Positions 33,367 to 42,417 of a DNA stretch of 64,000 nt are shown piece after piece. This stretch comes from Micromonospora avicenniae (GTDB lineage Bacteria; Actinomycetota; Actinomycetes; Mycobacteriales; Micromonosporaceae), in contig NZ_FTNF01000004.1 in assembly GCF_900156065.1 (NCBI RefSeq), positions 62,001 to 126,000 on the forward strand. Reading direction: 5' to 3'. The notes beneath the pieces were generated by a model. That model was not told the origin of the DNA. It saw only the letters and a list, made by a program, of their open reading frames with translations, and made no database searches. The translations under genes and the position numbers were made by a program. The first letter of the stretch is position 1; every line of letters starts with the position of its first letter.

Positions 33367-33472
33367 CCGCAGCGCCCGTCGGCGGCGGCACGACCGCTGG
33401 GAGTACGGCATCGTCGGCGTACGGCGGCCGGATGTCGCCCACCGTTCCGCGACGTGGCATGCGCGCCGGGAG

Positions 33473-36400
33473 TCATCGAACCGGCACGGCCACCTGCAGC
33501 AGCGTCGGCGTGCGACCCGTGACCAGGTAGCCCCGCCCGGGCGGGTCGGTGAGGTACTGGTCCGGGTCCAGGGGGACGTTGTGCGCCAGCGCCGTCGCGC
33601 GGTCCTCCGGTGTGAGCAGCAGGCGGTACCCGGTGGTGAGCGCGGTGTTGATCAATCGAGCGGACGGGCCGGGGAACCCGGTCAGTACCGGCCGGGCGTC
33701 CGCGGTCAGGACGAGGGCGCGCCTACCCCGGGCCGTCGGCTGGGCGACCTCCTCGAGCAGGGTGGGTGTGTTGGTGAACCCCTGCTCGGTGGCGAGCACC
33801 GCGAGTTGGTCGATGTCGTCCACGATCACCACGTATCGGCTGTCTCCGAAGCTCGCGGCCACCTCACGCAGCTCGCCGTCCTTGACGGCCGTTCCGGTCA
33901 ACACCCGTACGCCCGGGTTCTCGGGCAGCAGCAGCGGCAGGGGTGATCGCGGCGGCGCGACGACGAGTACGCCGACGTCGAGCCGCCGCAGGCCGTGTGC
34001 GACGACGGCCGCGGCCGTGCTGCGCCCGGCTCCGGCCGGCCCGGAAACCAACAGCAGGTGCGGCCCGGCCTCGAAAAGATCGACACCGACGCTGGCGTGC
34101 TCGTCGGCGCCGCGGCCGATCGGGATCCAGGCGCTACTCCGCTGCGGGTCGGGCCCGGGCAGCTCGGCGAGCGTGATCCGGGCGGGCAAGGCTGGGAACC
34201 GTCGCGGAAGCCGGGCCGGATCGACGTCCTGGGTCCTCGCCCGTGCCTCAGCGATCAGCTTGGCGGCCTTGCGGTCGGGCTGGCAGATCTGGATATGCCG
34301 ACCGCTCGCCGCGTCGATGGCGCGGCCGGGTAACGGGGGTGGGCTCGCCATCGCCGAGCCGAGATGCGCCCGGCGGGTGTCCTCGTTGGGGAACGGCAGG
34401 AGCAGCCGGCGATTGTAGAGGCTCGGCAATTTGTGGTTGAGCATGTCCTGGCCACCGATGGCGATCACGTGCACGCCGAGCGGAGCACCCCCGGTGACGA
34501 CCCCACGCAGCATCGTGAGCAGCGACGTCTCCACGAACTGCGGATCGGTGTGGTCCTCGAAGTGCTCCCAGCCGTCGACGATCACGACGACACGCGGCGG
34601 GGGTGCGGCATCCGGGGTCCGGCTGCTCGTCCCTCGGACACGTACCTCGTGGTGCAGCCAGGTGACGAGGCGGCGGATCCGGTCGGGGTGCGCCGGGCTG
34701 AACACACCACCGCAGTGCGGCAGGTCCGCGTAGTCGGCGAGGCCGCCGGGCCGGCGTTCGACGAGGTAGAGGTGCGCCTCGTCCGGCCCGAAGCGGGTGA
34801 CGAGCCCGGTGACCAGGGACCGGGCGAATGTCGTACGACCGGACTGCGCGCCGCCGGCGACCAGCAGCCGGTCCGCCGCCGCGAGGTCGAAGAACTCGGC
34901 CGGCTGCGCCTGCACCCCCGGCTCGTCGGCGAGGGCGAACGGAACGCCGCTGGCCGGCGGCTCCTCGGTCTGCCGGCGCCGCAGGTCGTCGAGGGTCAGC
35001 AGCGGCGGCAGCGGGGGAAGCAACGGCCGGAAGGGGGCGGCCAGGCCGGCGATCCGGCCGGCTTCCTCGACGGCCGTGATCGCCAGCTCCTGATCGGTGA
35101 CGGCCTCTCCCACCGGGACCGGATCGGGCGGCCTCGGCGCGCCGAGATCGACCCAATTCAAGGTACGAACGGTGACGGCGGCGGCTCCGGTGGGCGGTGG
35201 ATCACCGAGGTAGCCGGACTGGAACTCCTGCGGCACCCGGGTCTCGGCGGTGGTGCAGAAGATCATTCCCCGGCCGCGCAGCGCACCCGGGATCCTGGCG
35301 GCGTCCGGGACACCGAGCACCTCGACCGAGTCCGACGCCTCGTTCTGCCGCAGACTGATCCGCAGCGAGACGTTGTTCTTCAGCTCCGGCGACAGCTTGC
35401 CCTGCAACGACTGGGTGGCCAGCACCAGGTGCATGCCGAGGGAACGCCCCTTGGCGGCGACGTTCACCAACTCCCGGACGAAGTCGGGTACGGTGTCGAG
35501 CACCCGGGCGAACTCGTCGAAGATCAGCACAAGCCGCGGCAGCGGCGGCAGGCCGGCACCCGAGCGCCGCTTCTGCCAGTACCGATCGATCTCCCCGTCG
35601 TACCGGGCCAGCAGTGCCTCCCGGCGGCTCACCTCCGCCCGGATGGACGCCAGCACACGAGCTGCGGCGGCGTCGTCGAACACGTCGGCGACCGTCTCAC
35701 CCGTGGAACGGATGAGCGCCACGACGTGCGGACACCCCTCGAACGGCAGGAACGCGCTGCCGCCCTTGAAATCCACGAGCACCATGTTGAGTTCGTCGGG
35801 CCGGTTGCCGAGCAGCAGCGCGGTGACGAGGCTCTGCAACAGGACACTCTTGCCGGCACCGGTGGCACCGCCGAGAATCGTGTGCGGTCCCTGCTCTGCC
35901 AGGTCGACGTGGACCGGCCCGCTGGCGTCCACCCCCAACAGGACCCGGGTGCGCGGTCCCCGCCCCTCGCCCCAGAGCGCGAGTACGTCCCGCCCCTCGG
36001 GCACGCCCAAGCCGAACAGGTCGAGCAGCCGTACCCGGTTGGGGATGGCGTGCTGGGTGCCGGCCAGGGTGGCCCGGTCGCGCATCGGAGCCAGCGCACG
36101 GGCAAGCCGTTCCGCGGTGGGCATGTCCAGCCCCTCCCGCCGACCGCTGATCGGCGGATCGCCTTGGCCACGGGTGAGCTTCATCGAGTGCGGGCCGACC
36201 TCACACACGTCTCGGCACTCGTTCATACCGTGGCGGTCGGCGCAGATCACGTAGACCCCGACCGCCGGACCGTCGCGCAGCACCTCGTTCATTCCGGGCA
36301 GTTCGCGCAGGGCGAGCGCGCCGTCCAGGACAACGACCACTTCCTCACCGTACGAGCCGGCGGAGGCCCGGTCGGCACTACGGGCAGCGATCGTCCGCCG

Positions 36401-37756
36401 GAGCTCCTCCACCCGGGCGGCGCGGGTCTGCGCGGTGTTGCCGATCAGACACGGCACCGAAGCGGCGGCGCCGGGGTCGAGGTGCGGCAACCACCGGACC
36501 CAGCCCAGCCGATCGGCGTCCCCCGTGGTGATCAGCACCAGGCGCAGGTCCTCAGGCCCTCGCAGGGTGGCCAGCTGGATCACCAACCAGCGCAAGGTGT
36601 CGTCGACGGCCTCCTCGGGCCCTACCACGCCGAACACACCGGTGGTCCGCAGGTCCACGGTCACCGGCGCGGCGCGCATCGTCGGTTGTTCGAAACCCGG
36701 CCACGGGTCCCCGCGCAGCGTGACGGCGGCCGGTTGATCGGCGGTGCCGACGCGCAGCGTGAGACCGTGCTGTGCGTCCGACCGCCGCGTCCACAGGTCC
36801 CCTCGCTCACCGGACGCCGCCGCGACGACCTCCGCCGGCCCGGGTGCGAGCACCCGGCGGGCGGCTGCCTCGGCCTTCACCTGCGCGGCGATGCGGTCCT
36901 CGATCGCCCGCTGAGCAGCGGCGAAGGCCTCCTTCTGCTCGTTGGTCTGCTTCTCCTCCGACGAACTGACGACCAGGTAACCGACGATGGCCGCGACCGC
37001 GCCGAGCCACGCCAACGGGTGCTGGGTGAAGAGCGCGGCCACCACGGCCACTCCCGCCCCGACCAGGACCATCGTGGCCGATCCCCGGACGGCCGGCTGC
37101 CGCACCGGGAAGGTCACCTCGAGGTCGGGCACCACCGGCGCAACGGCGAAAGCGCGGTCGAAGTCGAGTCGCCCGTCGGGGGCGCGGGTGACCCGTAGGC
37201 CGTCCGGCGGGATCCGCTTCCAGTGCAGCTCGTTCGCGCCGATCCCGAGCACGCTTCGTGGGGTCAGCCGGGCCGTCCCAGTGATCCGAGCCCCGTCCAC
37301 GAAGGTTCCGTTGCTGGACCCGGCATCGGTCACCTCGACGCGGCCGTCCTGATGGATCGTCAGCTCGGCGTGGGCGCGCCGAGAGACGTCCGGATCGCGA
37401 AGCGGCACCGCGACCGTGGAGTTCCGTGCGACGACGTGCCGGCCCGGGCGCAGGGCGACGGTGAGACCGCGGTCCGGGCCGTGCACGACTTCCAGCACCC
37501 CGGCCGCACCGACGTCGACGAGGCGACCGACCGGACCGGGACCGCCGACGCTGACGACCGAGCCCGGCATCAGCGGACTCTCCGCGAGGGTTGCCCGAGG
37601 ATCCAATCGCTCGGTGCCCACGAAGCATGACCGGCCGTCGATCGCCACCGGCAGAGCCGACAACAGTGATCCGAGGTCGCTGTCCGGTGCCGCGGTGACC
37701 TCGACGTCGTCGCACTGCCCGGTCACGACGTCCCGCACCGTCAGGCGGAGGATCAT
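33473..37756 (-). CDS. eccC: Type VII secretion FtsK/SpoIIIE ATPase with FHA domain (EccC/EssC-like)
   Basis: A 1427-residue motor of an ESX/Ess-type system. Residues 1-80 look like a ubiquitin-like or second FHA fold. An FHA domain spans about 88-175 (GRHVVARNS, DVSRRAHAEL, SSNGTFVDG). Two membrane helices lie at about 226-265. The first FtsK domain has an intact P-loop GGATGAGKS (629-637) and Walker B RLVLIFDEFA (741-750). The second and third P-loops, GGAQSGRTT (about 968) and GPAGAGRST (about 1239), carry Arg in place of Lys, suggesting they bind rather than turn over ATP. FHA domains at the N-terminus are typical of firmicute EssC rather than mycobacterial EccC. The start ATG 37756 overlaps the kinase stop, so phosphopeptide binding by FHA and the kinase are probably linked. 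Confidence 0.9.
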   Translation of the reverse strand: MILRLTVRDVVTGQCDDVEVTAAPDSDLGSLLSALPVAIDGRSCFVGTERLDPRATLAESPLMPGSVVSVGGPGPVGRLVDVGAAGVLEVVHGPDRGLTVALRPGRHVVARNSTVAVPLRDPDVSRRAHAELTIHQDGRVEVTDAGSSNGTFVDGARITGTARLTPRSVLGIGANELHWKRIPPDGLRVTRAPDGRLDFDRAFAVAPVVPDLEVTFPVRQPAVRGSATMVLVGAGVAVVAALFTQHPLAWLGAVAAIVGYLVVSSSEEKQTNEQKEAFAAAQRAIEDRIAAQVKAEAAARRVLAPGPAEVVAAASGERGDLWTRRSDAQHGLTLRVGTADQPAAVTLRGDPWPGFEQPTMRAAPVTVDLRTTGVFGVVGPEEAVDDTLRWLVIQLATLRGPEDLRLVLITTGDADRLGWVRWLPHLDPGAAASVPCLIGNTAQTRAARVEELRRTIAARSADRASAGSYGEEVVVVLDGALALRELPGMNEVLRDGPAVGVYVICADRHGMNECRDVCEVGPHSMKLTRGQGDPPISGRREGLDMPTAERLARALAPMRDRATLAGTQHAIPNRVRLLDLFGLGVPEGRDVLALWGEGRGPRTRVLLGVDASGPVHVDLAEQGPHTILGGATGAGKSVLLQSLVTALLLGNRPDELNMVLVDFKGGSAFLPFEGCPHVVALIRSTGETVADVFDDAAAARVLASIRAEVSRREALLARYDGEIDRYWQKRRSGAGLPPLPRLVLIFDEFARVLDTVPDFVRELVNVAAKGRSLGMHLVLATQSLQGKLSPELKNNVSLRISLRQNEASDSVEVLGVPDAARIPGALRGRGMIFCTTAETRVPQEFQSGYLGDPPPTGAAAVTVRTLNWVDLGAPRPPDPVPVGEAVTDQELAITAVEEAGRIAGLAAPFRPLLPPLPPLLTLDDLRRRQTEEPPASGVPFALADEPGVQAQPAEFFDLAAADRLLVAGGAQSGRTTFARSLVTGLVTRFGPDEAHLYLVERRPGGLADYADLPHCGGVFSPAHPDRIRRLVTWLHHEVRVRGTSSRTPDAAPPPRVVVIVDGWEHFEDHTDPQFVETSLLTMLRGVVTGGAPLGVHVIAIGGQDMLNHKLPSLYNRRLLLPFPNEDTRRAHLGSAMASPPPLPGRAIDAASGRHIQICQPDRKAAKLIAEARARTQDVDPARLPRRFPALPARITLAELPGPDPQRSSAWIPIGRGADEHASVGVDLFEAGPHLLLVSGPAGAGRSTAAAVVAHGLRRLDVGVLVVAPPRSPLPLLLPENPGVRVLTGTAVKDGELREVAASFGDSRYVVIVDDIDQLAVLATEQGFTNTPTLLEEVAQPTARGRRALVLTADARPVLTGFPGPSARLINTALTTGYRLLLTPEDRATALAHNVPLDPDQYLTDPPGRGYLVTGRTPTLLQVAVPVR

Positions 37757-40236
37757 GCCCGGTCCTCATGCTCGAACGCCCAGAGCCGGAGACCCTTCTC
37801 GCCGGCGCAGGCGATGCTCCGTCCGTCGGGGTTCAGGGCGATGACATCGCAACCGGGACCGCTGAGCGGGAACAAGCCGGTTGCGACGGCCTGCACCAGG
37901 TGACCGTCACTGACGCGCCACACTCGGATGCCGGCCTCGGCCGCGGTGGCGAAGAGGTCGCCGGCCCCGAAGGCGTACGCGTCGATGACGTCGTTGTTGC
38001 CGCGGAGCGTGACCAGGATCTGATCCGACCTGGCGTCGCGGATGAGGACGGAGTGGTCCGGCTGTACGTCCGCCAGCGGTGCGAACGTGCCGGACGGGCG
38101 GGTTGTGGCGCCGTTGCTCGTCTGCCAGAACCGCCGCGTGCCGGTGCTCTCGTCGAGGCCGAGGAGGACGCGGTTGTCCGCACTGAACCGGATGCTGTCG
38201 ACATCCATGTCCTCGGTGTCGATCGGTATCAGCTTGGCGGGGTTGTTGAGGCGCCACAGCCCGACGTCTCCGAGCTCGTCGAGTGCCGCGACCGCCGTGC
38301 CGTCCGGGCTGAACTGGACGCTAACGATCTCATACTTGTCGGTCTCACGGATGCTGACGGTGGCCACGGCGCGTCGCGCGGCCACGTTCCACAGCTTGAT
38401 GTTCCCCGAATCGTCGCCACTGACCAGGAGCTTCCCGTCAGGGCTGAAGCCGAGCGCGGTGACGTCGTACTGTCCGCCGAGCAGCACGTCGGCCCGGCGG
38501 GTCGCCAGATTCCAGATCGTGATCACGCCGGGGGTGGCGCCGGCGAGGGCAGTGCCATCGGGTGCGTAGGCCACCACCGAGGTCGCGTCCTTGGAGAGGG
38601 CGTAGGCGTCCTTGAGCTCGTACCGGTAGTAGTGGGTGCCCCCGATCAGGCCGAGGATGAGCAGCAGACAGAAGACCAGAGCGCCCCGGCGTGGCCGATG
38701 TCGGACCGCCCGGGAAGGCTCGTCGGCCACGGACTCGACCCGTACATGGTCGGGTGCCACGGCGAGGATCGCCGCCGCCACGTCGTCGGGAGCAGCACGC
38801 AGGTCCCCCACCGTCCATACCAGGCCGCCTCCCGGGCGCACCCGCAGGAACCCCTTGAACTGCCCTGCCGTCTCGGGGCTGGGCCAGTCCCCGCGCGCCA
38901 GCCCGACCGCGAGCACACTCCGATCGGTGGATCCGGCAGCAGGGGCGACGACGACGTCGCCGACGTCTTTCCAGCTCAACTTCACCTGACCGCCTGGCCG
39001 CCCCGCCGGGAACCGCCCGATGGCGAAGACCAGCGTCTCCTCGCGGATGTGCAGCAGGCCCGGCGGAGAGGAGTGGACGACCTTGAGGGCCACGAACATG
39101 AAAGCCAGCAGCGCCGCCCAAAAAGCCATCACAGGCGGCACACCCAACGTCTCGTACAGCAACAGCCAGCTCGCCCAGCCGCAGAGCAGCGGCAGGATCA
39201 CGCGGAGGATCAGGTTCGTACGACGGATCCGGGGCGGTGTGGAAACCGGGAAGCCGGCATCCGCATCGGGAGGCGCGGGCATACGACGTTGCCGGGGTAC
39301 GGGGCGACGACCGGCTGAGTCGTGCACCCGGGTCCGATGTTGTTCCCACTCCTCGCCCTCGGGCGCTGCGGCGGCCGGCACCGGCGGGCCCGGTGGCTCC
39401 TGCGCCGCCACGGCGTCGCCGATGAGTACCGCACGGGTCTGCTGGAGCGTCGACCGCCGGTCGGGGTCCCGCTGCAACAGCGCGGTTATCGCGGTGGCCA
39501 ACGGCGGGTCGCAGCTCACCTCCGGCAGGTCTTCATAGAGGACCGCGTGGATCGTCGCCGCGGTGGACGGTCGCTCGAACGGAGCCTGACCGGTGACGGC
39601 CTCCAACAGCGTGACCCCGACCGACCACAGATCAGACGCCGGGCTCGGCTCAGCACCGTGGAACAACTCCGGGGCGAGATAGCCGCCGGAGCCCATGACC
39701 CCGCTCTTGGTCATTCGCTCCTCGCCGACGCCCTGCGCGACGCCGAAATCGACCAGCTTCACGTCGTCGCCGCCCAGCAGCATGATGTTGCTGGGTTTGA
39801 TGTCACGGTGGACCACACCGATGGCATGCGCCGCGGCCAGCGCGTCCAGGATCCGGACCGCGATCGCGCAGACCCGGGCCGCCGGTATGGCTCCGTCCGC
39901 AGCGAGGACGTCGGCGAGGTTCGGTGCGTCCACCAACTCCGAGACGATGTAGACCGCGTCGTCTTCGGCGTCGGGAGGCACCACGTCGTGAATGGTGACG
40001 ACCGCCGGGTGGTGGATGCGTCCGGCGGTCCGTGCCTCACGTAGCGCCCGTTTCCCGGACACGACACGTTCGGCGGGCGACAGGCCCGGACCGGGACGGA
40101 TCTCCTTGACAGCGACGTCCCGGCCGATGAGCTCGTCGGTCGCCCGCCAGACCCTGCCCATTCCACCTCGGCCGAGCAGACCGGAGAGCCGGTAGCGCCC
40201 CGCCACCAGCCGCTGCGAGGCCGGGGACTCCTGCAC
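37753..40236 (-). CDS. Membrane Ser/Thr protein kinase with C-terminal WD40 repeats
   Basis: An 827-residue protein. The kinase domain is at about 14-270: glycine loop GRGGMGRV, Lys44 in VAVKE, catalytic HRDIKPSN (143-150), DFG (163-165) and YLAPE. A Pro-rich linker is followed by two membrane helices (about 342-386), a PH-like stretch (about 393-500) and a third helix (about 518-535). The C-terminal 290 residues are WD40-type repeats (VVAYAPDGTALAG, LGFSPDGKLLVSGDDSGNIKLW, VQFSPDGTAVAALDE) that would lie outside the cell if the third helix crosses outward. GTG 40236 has AAGGAG 5 nt upstream; the frame open to 40587 runs into the divergent promoter. It is co-transcribed with the FHA-bearing ATPase and is a good candidate to phosphorylate it or its partners. 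Confidence 0.9.
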   Translation of the reverse strand: MQESPASQRLVAGRYRLSGLLGRGGMGRVWRATDELIGRDVAVKEIRPGPGLSPAERVVSGKRALREARTAGRIHHPAVVTIHDVVPPDAEDDAVYIVSELVDAPNLADVLAADGAIPAARVCAIAVRILDALAAAHAIGVVHRDIKPSNIMLLGGDDVKLVDFGVAQGVGEERMTKSGVMGSGGYLAPELFHGAEPSPASDLWSVGVTLLEAVTGQAPFERPSTAATIHAVLYEDLPEVSCDPPLATAITALLQRDPDRRSTLQQTRAVLIGDAVAAQEPPGPPVPAAAAPEGEEWEQHRTRVHDSAGRRPVPRQRRMPAPPDADAGFPVSTPPRIRRTNLILRVILPLLCGWASWLLLYETLGVPPVMAFWAALLAFMFVALKVVHSSPPGLLHIREETLVFAIGRFPAGRPGGQVKLSWKDVGDVVVAPAAGSTDRSVLAVGLARGDWPSPETAGQFKGFLRVRPGGGLVWTVGDLRAAPDDVAAAILAVAPDHVRVESVADEPSRAVRHRPRRGALVFCLLLILGLIGGTHYYRYELKDAYALSKDATSVVAYAPDGTALAGATPGVITIWNLATRRADVLLGGQYDVTALGFSPDGKLLVSGDDSGNIKLWNVAARRAVATVSIRETDKYEIVSVQFSPDGTAVAALDELGDVGLWRLNNPAKLIPIDTEDMDVDSIRFSADNRVLLGLDESTGTRRFWQTSNGATTRPSGTFAPLADVQPDHSVLIRDARSDQILVTLRGNNDVIDAYAFGAGDLFATAAEAGIRVWRVSDGHLVQAVATGLFPLSGPGCDVIALNPDGRSIACAGEKGLRLWAFEHEDRA

Positions 40237-40260
40237 ACCCACTCCTTGCCGTTCACCTCT

Positions 40261-40271
40261 AAAGTCACTTT
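40261..40271. promoter_or_regulatory. Small palindrome in the divergent secretion-locus promoter region
   Basis: AAAGTCACTTT is a perfect palindrome with a single central base, 24 nt upstream of the kinase start, in the 130-bp spacer that must hold promoters for both halves of the locus. I found no convincing -35/-10 pair. Confidence 0.35.
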
Positions 40272-40366
40272 GGACAGTACCGGGACACGACCGGTGGCAC
40301 GGCCCCTGATTCGGCGACGGATCGCTCGGGCTGCCGCGCTCGCGACGGCCGGGGAGGTGGCGAACC

Positions 40367-40675
40367 ATGGCGGACCGTTTCAGCCTCGACCCCGAGGGGG
40401 TCCGGCGACTGTCCCAGGAACTGAGCAGCATCAGATCCGAGGCGACAGGAGCGGCGCTACGCCCGGATGCCGCAGGCATCGCCGGTTCCTCCGCCGTGGA
40501 GGACGCGGTGCGCCGCTTCGGAGATGCCACGGCGCGATCGCACCAGGAGTTGGACGACTCGCTGGAGCTGCTCGCCCGGTGGCTCAAGGACGTCGCCGCC
40601 GGGCAGCACTCGATCGACAGGATGCTGACACAGCACCTCTCTCGGGATTCGATCAGGACGAGGAGCGAGAAGTGA
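40367..40675 (+). CDS. EspC-like ESX secretion-associated protein
   Basis: A 102-residue all-helical protein with a helix-turn-helix hairpin layout (FSLDPEGVRRLSQELSSIRSEATG; AVEDAVRRFGDATARSHQELDDSLELLARWLKDVAAG). It resembles the EspC/type VII secretion-target family more than WXG100, with a conserved Trp-Leu near residue 70. The start ATG has GGGGAGGTGG upstream. Its stop overlaps the next gene start as GTGA, so the two small proteins are likely made in equal amounts and form a heterodimer for export. Confidence 0.75.
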   Translation: MADRFSLDPEGVRRLSQELSSIRSEATGAALRPDAAGIAGSSAVEDAVRRFGDATARSHQELDDSLELLARWLKDVAAGQHSIDRMLTQHLSRDSIRTRSEK

Positions 40676-40965
40676 CGGATGTGAACGTCGGCTACGACGG
40701 CCTGCAGCGAGCGGCGTCGCAGTTGCGGTCCGGGCAGACCGAGATGACCCAGCGCCTCCAGGCCCTCAAGTCGATGATCGACCAGTTGGTCGGCAGCGAG
40801 TTCCGGACCCAGCTCGCCTCGGGTCGGTTCCAGGACTCGTACCAGCAGTGGTCGACCGGTGCACAGAACATGATCGACGGCCTCGAGGGCATGTCGACGT
40901 TCCTCAACGACGTGGTCCGGGAGTACCAGGACCTCGACAACCGGCTCGCCGGCGGGCTCGGCTGA
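40672..40965 (+). CDS. WXG100-like ESX secretion protein
   Basis: A 97-residue helical hairpin. Helix one is YDGLQRAASQLRSGQTEMTQRLQALKSMIDQL. The turn FQDSYQQWSTGAQNM carries the Trp and Gly of the WXG signature (W-S-T-G, one residue longer than strict W-x-G), and helix two ends in VREYQDLDNRLAGGLG. The VREYQDLD segment near the C-terminus resembles the YxxxD/E export signal. GTG 40672 overlaps the previous stop. It probably pairs with the 40367-40675 product or with the large effector encoded next. Confidence 0.85.
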   Translation: MTDVNVGYDGLQRAASQLRSGQTEMTQRLQALKSMIDQLVGSEFRTQLASGRFQDSYQQWSTGAQNMIDGLEGMSTFLNDVVREYQDLDNRLAGGLG

Positions 40966-40974
40966 GCCCGCCGG

Positions 40975-42417
40975 ATGGAGAACTGGTCGGTCCTGGATCG
41001 GACCAGCGACCCGGCACCCGGGTCACCCGAACAGGTCCGGGCGCTCGCGGAGCGGCTGCGGCAGCAGGCCGAACTGGCCCGCCGACGGGGTGACCGGCTC
41101 CGCGCGGTGATAGCCGACCGGGCGCGGCTGCGGCTCTGGGGCGACTACGCGGAGCTGCTCGACGGGCGGCTCGATCCGCTGCCGAAAGAGGCCGCCGCGT
41201 TGAATGCCGCGTACGGCGATTGCGCGACGGCTCTGCTCGTCTACGCCCAGGAGTTGGATCAGCTCCGGATCGCGTCCCGGGCGGCCCTCCAACGCGGGAT
41301 CCAGGCCCACGAACAGTACGTGAGCCTGCTGAGGGCATATGCGCAGCATGCGCCGGTGCCTGCGGGCGTCGGCGGCCAGGTCTGGCGAGGCCTCGACGAG
41401 GCCGTTGCCTTCCGGCAGTGTCAGGCTCTTCAGGAGCCGTTACGGCAGTACCTCCTGGGACTCGGTCGCAACGCGGGCATGTGTGAGTTCGAACGGAAGA
41501 TGGCCCGCCACACGGCAACGCAGATCGAGTACCGCCACCGGGACGCCGCGAACCGGTGTGCCCGGGCGGTCCTCGCCGCGGCCCCTCGGCCCCTCGGCGG
41601 ATCGGGGGGTTCCGTCGATCAGCCGCGCGGTGTGGGCGGCCCGAGTCAGCAGCTGCTCGACCGGCTACGCGCCGCGCTGCACGGCGACCCGGAAGCGCTG
41701 ACCGCCTTCGACACGGTGGTCGAGTGGATCGGCGCCGAGGACGCGGCGAAGCGCCTCGAGAAGATCCACGCGGCTGGTCGGCTCCGGGAACGCACTCTCC
41801 AACTCGCAACGAGCTTCAAGGACAAGGCGCCGCCGACCGGAGAGCGACGCGACAACGTCGACGTCTGGCTCAGGAATGCGGAGACCCTCGGCCGGAAGAT
41901 CGACGAACTCGAGCGACGGTTCCCGAAGGCCAACATCGACGGACTGAAGAAGGACTTCCGGGAGCTGCGCCGGGATCTGGACCAGATGGGGCGGGACGGC
42001 AGCAGGTACGACGAGAAGCGGGGCGCGCGCGTGCTGACCATGGAGTGGGAGGTGGACGTGGCGCTCGCGCACCCGGACGTCCGGGCTGTGTCCGTCTACG
42101 TCAAGGGCATCGGGGAGACCAGGCGTGAGATCGACGTCGTCGGCTTCCGCGACGGACGATTCGAGTGGATCGACGCCAAGCGAGAGCGTCTGATCCAACT
42201 GAACGACGTGGACAAGCACTGGGAGCAGCTACGGGGGCAGATGAGCGCGGCCGAGAACCCGGATCCCGGGTGGCCGGTCTTCGACAATCCACGCATCATT
42301 CTCTACCCCCGCAACGGAATAACCAGGGACGCGGCGGAGGAGTTGCAGAGTCGGGTCGGCCCGGGCGGACGCCGGACGACGGTGCTCGGGCCGTGGATCG
42401 ACGGAGGCGACCGATGA
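40975..42417 (+). CDS. Probable type VII-exported effector with C-terminal PD-(D/E)xK nuclease-like toxin domain
   Basis: A 480-residue protein. The first 200 residues are long amphipathic helices (LAERLRQQAELARRRGDRLRAVI, LLVYAQELDQLRIASRAALQ) like the export regions of LXG/WXG effectors. A Gly/Pro-rich linker at about 205-225 and a charged helical spacer follow. The C-terminal about 130 residues match a restriction-endonuclease fold: Glu359 in MEWEVDVALAHP, Asp387 in REIDVVG and Asp400-x-Lys402 in FEWIDAKRE, the D-(x)12-D-x-K core. This is the layout of polymorphic toxins. It lies 9 nt after the WXG100-like gene and overlaps the small gene downstream, which is the usual position for an immunity gene. 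Toxicity is inference. Confidence 0.75.
   Translation: MENWSVLDRTSDPAPGSPEQVRALAERLRQQAELARRRGDRLRAVIADRARLRLWGDYAELLDGRLDPLPKEAAALNAAYGDCATALLVYAQELDQLRIASRAALQRGIQAHEQYVSLLRAYAQHAPVPAGVGGQVWRGLDEAVAFRQCQALQEPLRQYLLGLGRNAGMCEFERKMARHTATQIEYRHRDAANRCARAVLAAAPRPLGGSGGSVDQPRGVGGPSQQLLDRLRAALHGDPEALTAFDTVVEWIGAEDAAKRLEKIHAAGRLRERTLQLATSFKDKAPPTGERRDNVDVWLRNAETLGRKIDELERRFPKANIDGLKKDFRELRRDLDQMGRDGSRYDEKRGARVLTMEWEVDVALAHPDVRAVSVYVKGIGETRREIDVVGFRDGRFEWIDAKRERLIQLNDVDKHWEQLRGQMSAAENPDPGWPVFDNPRIILYPRNGITRDAAEELQSRVGPGGRRTTVLGPWIDGGDR

Noticed and set aside
34364-37198. A 944-codon open frame antisense to the secretion ATPase gene
   Set aside because: In DNA this GC-rich, the frame opposite a real gene often stays open. 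Its translation is Arg/Gly/Asp/Pro-rich without domains, while the opposite strand encodes a clear FtsK/FHA protein.
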